Position numbers and translations under genes: made by a program | Source of the DNA: Micropterix aruncella | Taxonomy: Eukaryota; Arthropoda; Insecta; Lepidoptera; Micropterigidae | NCBI GenBank assembly: GCA_944548615.1 | Contig: OX155967.1 | Coordinates: forward strand, 7,116,049 to 7,180,048 | Direction of reading: 5' to 3' | DNA length: 64,000 bases | In this document: positions 58,224-64,000 of the stretch, in pieces | Layout: each line of letters begins with the position of its first letter | Numbering within the stretch: position 1 is the first letter of the stretch | The notes under the pieces: model-generated | What the model saw: the letters and a program-made list of their open reading frames with translations, nothing else | Database searches by the model: none | What the model was told of the DNA's origin: nothing

Positions 58224-58802
58224 GGCGGTATCGACTATAACGGGCGAACCCGTCACCCCAGGCTGATATAACGATATGTAATTGCTCTTTTAGCCGTGGG
58301 ATGAGCGTAGAAGACTTAGAGACAAGTCTAGGTCGCCAAAATCCCGTTAGAGACCGACGCCTTACGGCGAGGCACCGGGAAAGGTGCAGCCTCGCCCCCT
58401 AACTACCAGTTTTAGTAGGATATCTCCGTCTGGAGCTAACCTTCAGGATACCTCCATCCTCCCGACGTAGTCGCTCTACCTGTTGTATTACAGCGGTAAT
58501 TCAATTTGAATTTATCGTGGACCTGGGCGTTCTTTCCCCGTAGTGCCACACGGGATCGAGTGGCCCAAGGTCATTTCAAGAGTGGCATGACAGCAGGTCA
58601 TTATTGACCCCCGCTGCTTAGGAGACAGGAGAAACCGGTCCACCAGCTTGTGAGGCCTGAGATGTAAGAGTCTTACCCGGGGTAGCGTTCCGCACGAGGA
58701 GGCTTCTGATTAGGAGCTGAATCGTGAGTTGAGCCGATCCGAGATCAAAATGGATCTTGTGGCCCAAGCTGCACGAAACCGTTCGCTACCAAATACTTTA
58801 TG
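58224..58802 (-). repeat. family-B retroposed repeat (579 bp)
   Basis: Flanked by 11-bp duplications GTGTATAGTAG at 58213-58223 and 58803-58813. In family sense the 5' end is GGTAGCGAACGGTTTCGTGC and the 3' end is ACGGGTTCGCCCGT plus TATAGTCGA. It shows the uninterrupted order that proves the nesting at 22018-22677. Confidence 0.9.
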
Positions 58803-58984
58803 GTGTATAGTAGATTGTGTATAGTTTTTATTAATAACTTGCGAGCATCTAATGGTTCTATAGCTGTCCGTATGGCTCTCTAAGCCAAAACTCCTTGTGA
58901 ATATAGAACCTGACACAGGGCCATGTATACATCCAGAAATCGTCTTATTTATGTCAAAATAACTATTGGGTTATGATGAAAATA

Positions 58985-59300
58985 TTATTTATTTATTTAT
59001 TTATTTATTTAACAGGGAAAACATACAGCGCTACAAAAAAATATTACAATTACATTAAATACAATATTTCTGGCCGATGACATGCTTTCAACAATAGTTT
59101 TAGTTAGTTAAGTCTCCAATACGCACAGTGCATTCTGTGGGGGTTGGGAGGGGAAAAGGAAAGGAAAAGGAAGGAACGGGTGTTAATAGATTTTAAGTAA
59201 TAATGTGCAGTACAAAAAATAAAAATTTGAAAAATTTGAAAAGTTATTATGTATTCTAAGTCATTTTATTACCTGTCATTCTAGTCGTGAGATATTTTGG
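58985..59300 (-). repeat. LINE 3' end with (TAAA)n tail
   Basis: The plus strand begins with (TTTA)n at 58985-59010, then ACAGGGAAAACATACAGCG. A reversed simple-repeat tail followed by unique sequence is the usual look of a LINE 3' UTR. No coding part recognised. Confidence 0.45.
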
Positions 59301-59479
59301 TTAGGTTCAGAGACGTGCTTACAGTCAAGGAGGTAGTGAATATTTTGAATACTTATTTTTTTCCCAGTTTGTAAAAGTAATTAAAGTCTGTTATTAATGC
59401 TAATCAATAAATTCCAAGTCTGGCAAAGATTATACGATAGTGGGTGATCGGTAGGTACATTCGCATTGTACTTATGTTC

Positions 59480-59660
59480 CCAGGTATAAATCTTTTCCAT
59501 TCCATTGCAATAACAACATCGGCTCGAATAGACCTCTTACCAGAATGTGTCGCGTTTTTGATAAATCGTGTAAAGGCTTAGACATGTTTTATGACTCCAT
59601 TAATTTAATAAAAGACTCGATCATATCTCCTACTTCTTAAGAGTTCACTAACTTCCTTCC
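59480..59660 (+). pseudogene. second copy of the 57965-58153 repeat
   Basis: See the reading LTRMCRVFDK...CKGLDMFYDSINLIKDS at 59535-59620. Opposite orientation to the first copy. Confidence 0.5.
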
Positions 59661-60411
59661 TAATGTACTGTATTATATGATTATTATATTATTATTTTAT
59701 TATAACATACTATTGTATTATATCATATTATGTATAATAAATATTATTATCCAATAACCCACACTTCTATTTTGCTATATCCAAATAACCATATTTACAA
59801 CTTATTAAATTATTACTTTTCTTACCCTTATATTATTATTAGCTTTTTTTTTTTCTCTACTATCAACGTGTTCATGTTATGTCTGCAGCGCGGAAAGCGT
59901 CTAACCAAAAATGGTTAGCTCACATAGGAAGGGTTAATTTGTAATGCAAGCATTGCAAACTATTCATAGGATAGTAAATTAGTTTCGTTTGAATATGTTT
60001 TTAAAATACTAGTTTCATATATTTACTATCTGTAAGTTTGCTATAAAATAAAATAAATAATAAATAATTAGCGTCGATCATTAAATACACAACAAATCAA
60101 TCTGGCTTATTTACATTTGAACGAAACTAATCTGGCGGGAGCATTTTTACAATTACAAAACGGCCAAAAATCTATGTGGTTTATGGATAAGTCGCCCTTA
60201 ATTTTACAGGTTTAAAACTCATAATACAAGTTGTTATTTTCACAGATTATCATTTTAAGGAAGTCTGGCTACTTTAAAAAGTCGCAGAATGAATCTGGCG
60301 GGATTTAGAAATTAGGCAAAAATACAAACTCATTGCTCTAATTTTCACAATCATGAAATTTTTCTACAGGATAATTGATAATATAATTTCACAAAAAACA
60401 CATATGGCTAA

Positions 60412-61355
60412 AGCTGGGCATTGACGGTCAGTTTTTCGCGTCAGTCTAGACGTAAAACTGTGGCGTCACTCCAAATGGTTTTATGCCAACTAGATTTCCC
60501 ATTCACTGGCGTCACTCCGGCTCTTCAGTTTTCTCTTTGCGGACGTCCACGAATAAAAATGGATTCCGATTCCGAAGAAGAAACATTCCTTGTTACTATG
60601 ACTACTGTTTGTTGTCATATACTCACAAGAAAACGACAAAGAAAGCATGGATGAAAGAATCGCGTAAAAAAACGAGTCAATTCACGCACGTCAATTTCTT
60701 AAATGAGTTATCGTTTGAACCGGGGGACTTGCGAAACTATTTAAGGATGGACGAAGCGACATATTTCAAGATTCTAGAACTTGTAACTCCATATATTGTT
60801 AAACAAGATACTAATATGACACAAGCTATAAACCCACATGAGAGATTCACTGCCACTCTTCGTTTCTTAGCATCGGGAATGAAATCTGACTTCTATAATA
60901 TCTAATTCATATTTATAAATAATATCTAAATAAAATTTAAATATTCTATCTAAATAAAATCTTCTACAGCTTTCTGTCGATACTGTTAATTTTTAAAAAT
61001 TTTGTCAGTTATTTTCCATAAACATTCTGAATTTCTATATTTTTTGATGAAATCTATCATTATGACACGTCCGACACCGCCATGATGACGACGATGACAC
61101 CGTCATGACAAAAACAAAAACACAACACGCGCTATCAACGCGTGCGCTGAGAGCGAACTGACCACGAACTGACGCGTTGGATTGCCGATTCACGGTCAGT
61201 TTGGCGCGACGCGCCAGTTGGATCATGGTAGCCACGGAAAATATTCGTGGCGCGTCGTCAGTTAAAACTCTGGAGTGATGATTCGACATTCACGATCAAA
61301 TTTTGGATGCACGCCAGTGCAACTGACGCGAAAAACTGACCGTCAATGCCCAGCT
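60412..61355 (+). mobile_element. PIF/Harbinger element, 944 bp, with TAA target duplication
   Basis: Inverted ends AGCTGGGCATTGACGGTCAG plus TTTTTCGCGTCAGT start at 60412, and their complement ends at 61355. TAA flanks both sides (60409-60411 and 61356-61358), the TWA-type duplication of the superfamily. Subterminal motifs (ACTGACGCG, ACGGTCAGTTTGGCGCG) recur near 61180-61230. Confidence 0.9.
60559..60905 (+). pseudogene. Harbinger transposase N-terminal remnant
   Basis: MDSDSEEETF from 60559, then after a frameshift near 60590 SYTHKKTTKKAWMKESRKKT, SQFTHVNFLNELSFEPGDLRNYLRMDEATYF and NPHERFTATLRFLASG, ending at TAA 60903-60905. This is the conserved region before the DDE core. The catalytic core is absent, replaced by about 450 bp of non-coding sequence, so the copy is non-autonomous. 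Confidence 0.85.
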
Positions 61356-61599
61356 TAATGTTCATAATAATTAAAATCTCGCTAGACTCTACTTCCAAAT
61401 TTAAATTCTTAGGTGACAGCATATTTAAAAAAATTCTCAACAATAAATATTAAATATAATTATTCAATGTAGTGAATAAAGTGCAATTATGCAGTCTAGA
61501 TTAACCTGCGGTTGACACAGGACGCGTCCCGAATGTACTCGATCGCCGTTTGCATATCGGTCTAATTATAATGGGAAGCAAAAGAATATAGCAAAAGAC

Positions 61600-61946
61600 C
61601 GAGTCAATGGCGGTTTAACCATTCACAACTGGGCAACCGGTTAAGGAGGTCTCAGCGGCCTAAGGTCCAAAATAGACCTAAAATGTCCGGTGCAGAAGGC
61701 AACCGGAGACCACTGCACTATATATCCCTAGTAGTTAGCAATTGAAAAGTCAAAAATAGCCATGGCCCCGAGTGCCCGGCGGCCCTTTAATGGGTCAGGG
61801 ATACTAAGAATCCCCTGGTGGAAAACTGAACCGGGTTCACCAGTACGGAACAGCTTTTCCGGATGGCGCAAGACTGACAAAAGTATTCAGAGCTAACGGC
61901 CAACCTCCAGTAATGGAGAGGCACTTCGAGAAGAAGAAGAAGAAGA
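61600..61946 (+). repeat. LINE/SINE 3' region with (GAA)n tail
   Basis: The last 120 bp matches 8436-8553; here about 220 bp more of the same element is probably present (GGCAACCGGAGACCACTGCA, GTGCCCGGCGGCCCTTTAAT). Ends in (AAG)n. Confidence 0.65.
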
Positions 61947-63220
61947 CTCTACCGAAGTTTATAACTGTAGCCAGTGTTTTATTCGAGTAATTCGTTAAAT
62001 GCGTATCAGCATCGTTTAATGCGTGTGACTATGACGAGGATTAAACGACTATGACAAGGCTTTAGATATCGCAAATCACAGTCAGATTTCACCCTAAGCT
62101 ATCGTTATAATGTTATGAACAATCTGTAGGTCGTGGAATAAAATGCCACCATTTTGTTAGGTTTTTCAGGTGCCAGACGCCTTTACCATACTTATAGATC
62201 AACTAGATTATTTTTTTCTAATCAATGTTGCATTTGACTTGACAGTAAAACCATATTAGTTAGTGCTAAAAAATGCAGTACATTTGTATATTTAAAAGCA
62301 TTTTCCAGCTAAATTCACCTGAAAACCCCCCTACAAAATACATGCCCGCTACTTAGAATTAGTCAATGAATATTGCTATCGACGTTTGGTGACTGGGAAA
62401 ATCAGTAACGAAAAAAATCACTAGCTCCCCTATTAGGAGAGATCTGCCAATTTGTTTTCAATGCTACGTGCTTGCCTAGGCCTATCTTGTATCTTTACAG
62501 GATGAGCGATATCGTCACTCAAGTGCTGAAATTCAAGATGGGCACGAACCGACACTCTGCTCCTCGCTCCCCCCTCCCAGCTTTCTCGCTAAAGAGAGAT
62601 AAGGCATCACATACCGAGCGGGTGACATCAACGGCCTTGTATACAGCCTGCCGATAAAACTCGACTTTATAACGAGATACCGAACGATTTAGGGCGCCTT
62701 AAGGGTCGACACCATGTGAAGCCCTTAAGGGTCGACACCATCACGTTAAACTCTTAAATACTATGAGAATTGTGTTGTGAAAAATCATTCAAAAAGTTCA
62801 GAATTGCTTTTGCTGGGATTGAATGCATAAAGAAATGAATTTGCTTTTGCTTTGCTTCTGCTTTTGTTCGGAAATGCATTTGCTGGCTTTTAATATCCTA
62901 TTTTATTCTATTTTAATTCATTTTAATATTTGGCTCTTCATCATCATAGTCATAATATTATTTCATTCATCATATTTATCATTAGATCATTTTCTATTCT
63001 ATTTTGATTTATTTATTTTCCGTATTCTATTTTAATAATTTCCTATTGTCATTTCTTAATCTTTATTTAGAAATCACACAGTATTAATTACACAGTACAA
63101 TTACATTATGAAAATATATATTATTTAAAAATAAAACCGATTACGGATTTCTATGAAATTACAGAATTTACGTTTAACTACTTAAAACTACATATAATTT
63201 TATTACTACATAAGAGGCTT
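61947..63220. other. no certain gene
   Basis: A possible acceptor at 62499 (GTATCTTTACAG) leads into an ATG frame (MSDIVTQVLKFKMGTNRHS..., stop 62655-62657) of about 50 codons with no known domain. A 25-bp direct repeat, CCTTAAGGGTCGACACCAT, lies at 62697 and 62722. The rest is AT-rich. Confidence 0.35.
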
Positions 63221-63224
63221 GCGT

Positions 63225-63290
63225 TTAGGATGTGTTTTTGTGTGTGTGTGTGCATGTGTGTTTGTGGGTGTGTTGAGTGTGTGGGTGTGA
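63225..63290 (+). repeat. GT-rich microsatellite
   Basis: TGTGTGTGTGTGTG and TGTTGAGTGTGTGGGTGTG, as at 42780. Confidence 0.7.
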
Positions 63291-63502
63291 AGTAAAAAAA
63301 ATGCATATAATAATAATAATAGCGTATATAAATTATATTAATAGTAATAATCATGACAAAATAGCTAAAAATTTACAGTTTTTGTATTAGCTAGAGTTTC
63401 ATTTACAAAGTATTAGTATTATTATTAGTTATTACTTATTTGTAATGATTATGATTATAATACAAAAGTTTTTTTGCTCGCCTATTCGTATATTTAAAGT
63501 TG

Positions 63503-64000
63503 TCGACTACAACGGGCGAATCCATCACCCCAGGCTGTTATAACGATATAGATCATTCTTTCAGCCTTGGGATGAGCGTCGAAAGACTTGGGGAAAAGAC
63601 AATCTACTGTCTAGTTCACCAGCAACCCGTTATAGACCGACGCCTTACGGCGAGGCACCGGGAAAGGTCACCAGCGGGTACTAGTTTTGGCAGGCAATCT
63701 CCGTCTGGAATTAACCTTCAGGATACCTCCGTCCTCCCGACTGGTTACGGGTCCGAAGTCGCTTACGCAACCTCTACCTGTTGTATTACAGCGGTAATTC
63801 AGTTTGAATTTATCGCCCACCTGGGCGTTCTTTGCCCGTAGTGCAACACGGGATAGAGTGACCCAAGGTCAAGAGTGGCATGACATCAGGTGAAACATCC
63901 ACCCCCGCTGCTTAGGCAACAGTATATTTCCATAGTCTTCAGACCCCTTCAGCAATTAGTCAGAATGCACAGCCGATTGGCTTCGCCGACCGGTGCGCAA
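63503..64000 (-). repeat. family-B repeat, running off the right edge
   Basis: Begins with the reversed 3' terminus GTCGACTACAACGGGCGAAT and continues through CTTACGGCGAGGCACCGGGA, CCTCTACCTGTTGTATTACA and CCCCTTCAGCAATTAGTCAG to the window end. The ORF from 63500 is a read-through of the repeat. Confidence 0.88.

Noticed and set aside
62472..62657. Host exon after GTATCTTTACAG
   Set aside because: Acceptor plausible, but there is no donor and the 50-codon frame has no recognisable domain; left as an unresolved note.

Overview
This window reads as an AT-rich insect nuclear scaffold, probably lepidopteran. Evidence: R1-clade and Jockey-type LINEs, an errantivirus with a tRNA-Ser-type primer site, Helitrons carrying a CCCCTAAAGGGG minisatellite, a Penelope-like element, Tc1/mariner, hAT and PIF/Harbinger relics, long (TA)n tracts and a 200-N assembly gap. 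The order assignment is inference; nothing here fixes a species. No complete host gene is visible. The best host signals are a possible first coding exon at 55466-55621 and a GC-rich, promoter-like stretch at about 43980-45720.

Layout. 1-4250: an R1-clade non-LTR retrotransposon on the minus strand. ORF1 and ORF2 are both open and ORF2 runs off the left edge. 4300-11640: retroelement debris, including a TIR-bounded 2.1-kb unit whose only gene is a Jockey-type gag. 11697-19105: a Penelope-like (PLE) cluster between two (TA)n tracts. It holds one intact 976-aa RT/GIY-YIG ORF, a head-to-tail partial copy joined to an inverted partial copy, the gap, and the 5' part of a diverged second PLE. 19110-26935: a hAT relic, a dimeric satellite, two nested retroposed repeats, a Helitron and a Tc1 relic.

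27299-36397 is a three-level nest. A TA-flanked Tc1/mariner-type element of about 0.9 kb contains an 8.17-kb errantivirus with apparently identical 374-bp LTRs and a GCAC target duplication. The errantivirus env gene contains a 1.12-kb 5'-truncated LINE with its own 9-bp target duplication. The provirus also has two nonsense codons in pol, so it is defective although its LTRs do not differ.

36400-64000: Helitron relics, LINE 3' ends (one with an R2/NeSL-type restriction-like endonuclease domain), a 5S rRNA-derived sequence, two Harbinger elements, a 32-bp minisatellite, a long hairpin, and many copies of two related retroposed repeat families, here called A and B. A and B share a 3' end with an ACGGG-TTCG-CCCGT hairpin, have 11-14 bp target duplications, are often 5'-truncated and lack a poly(A) tail. 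They are the most likely undescribed families in the window.
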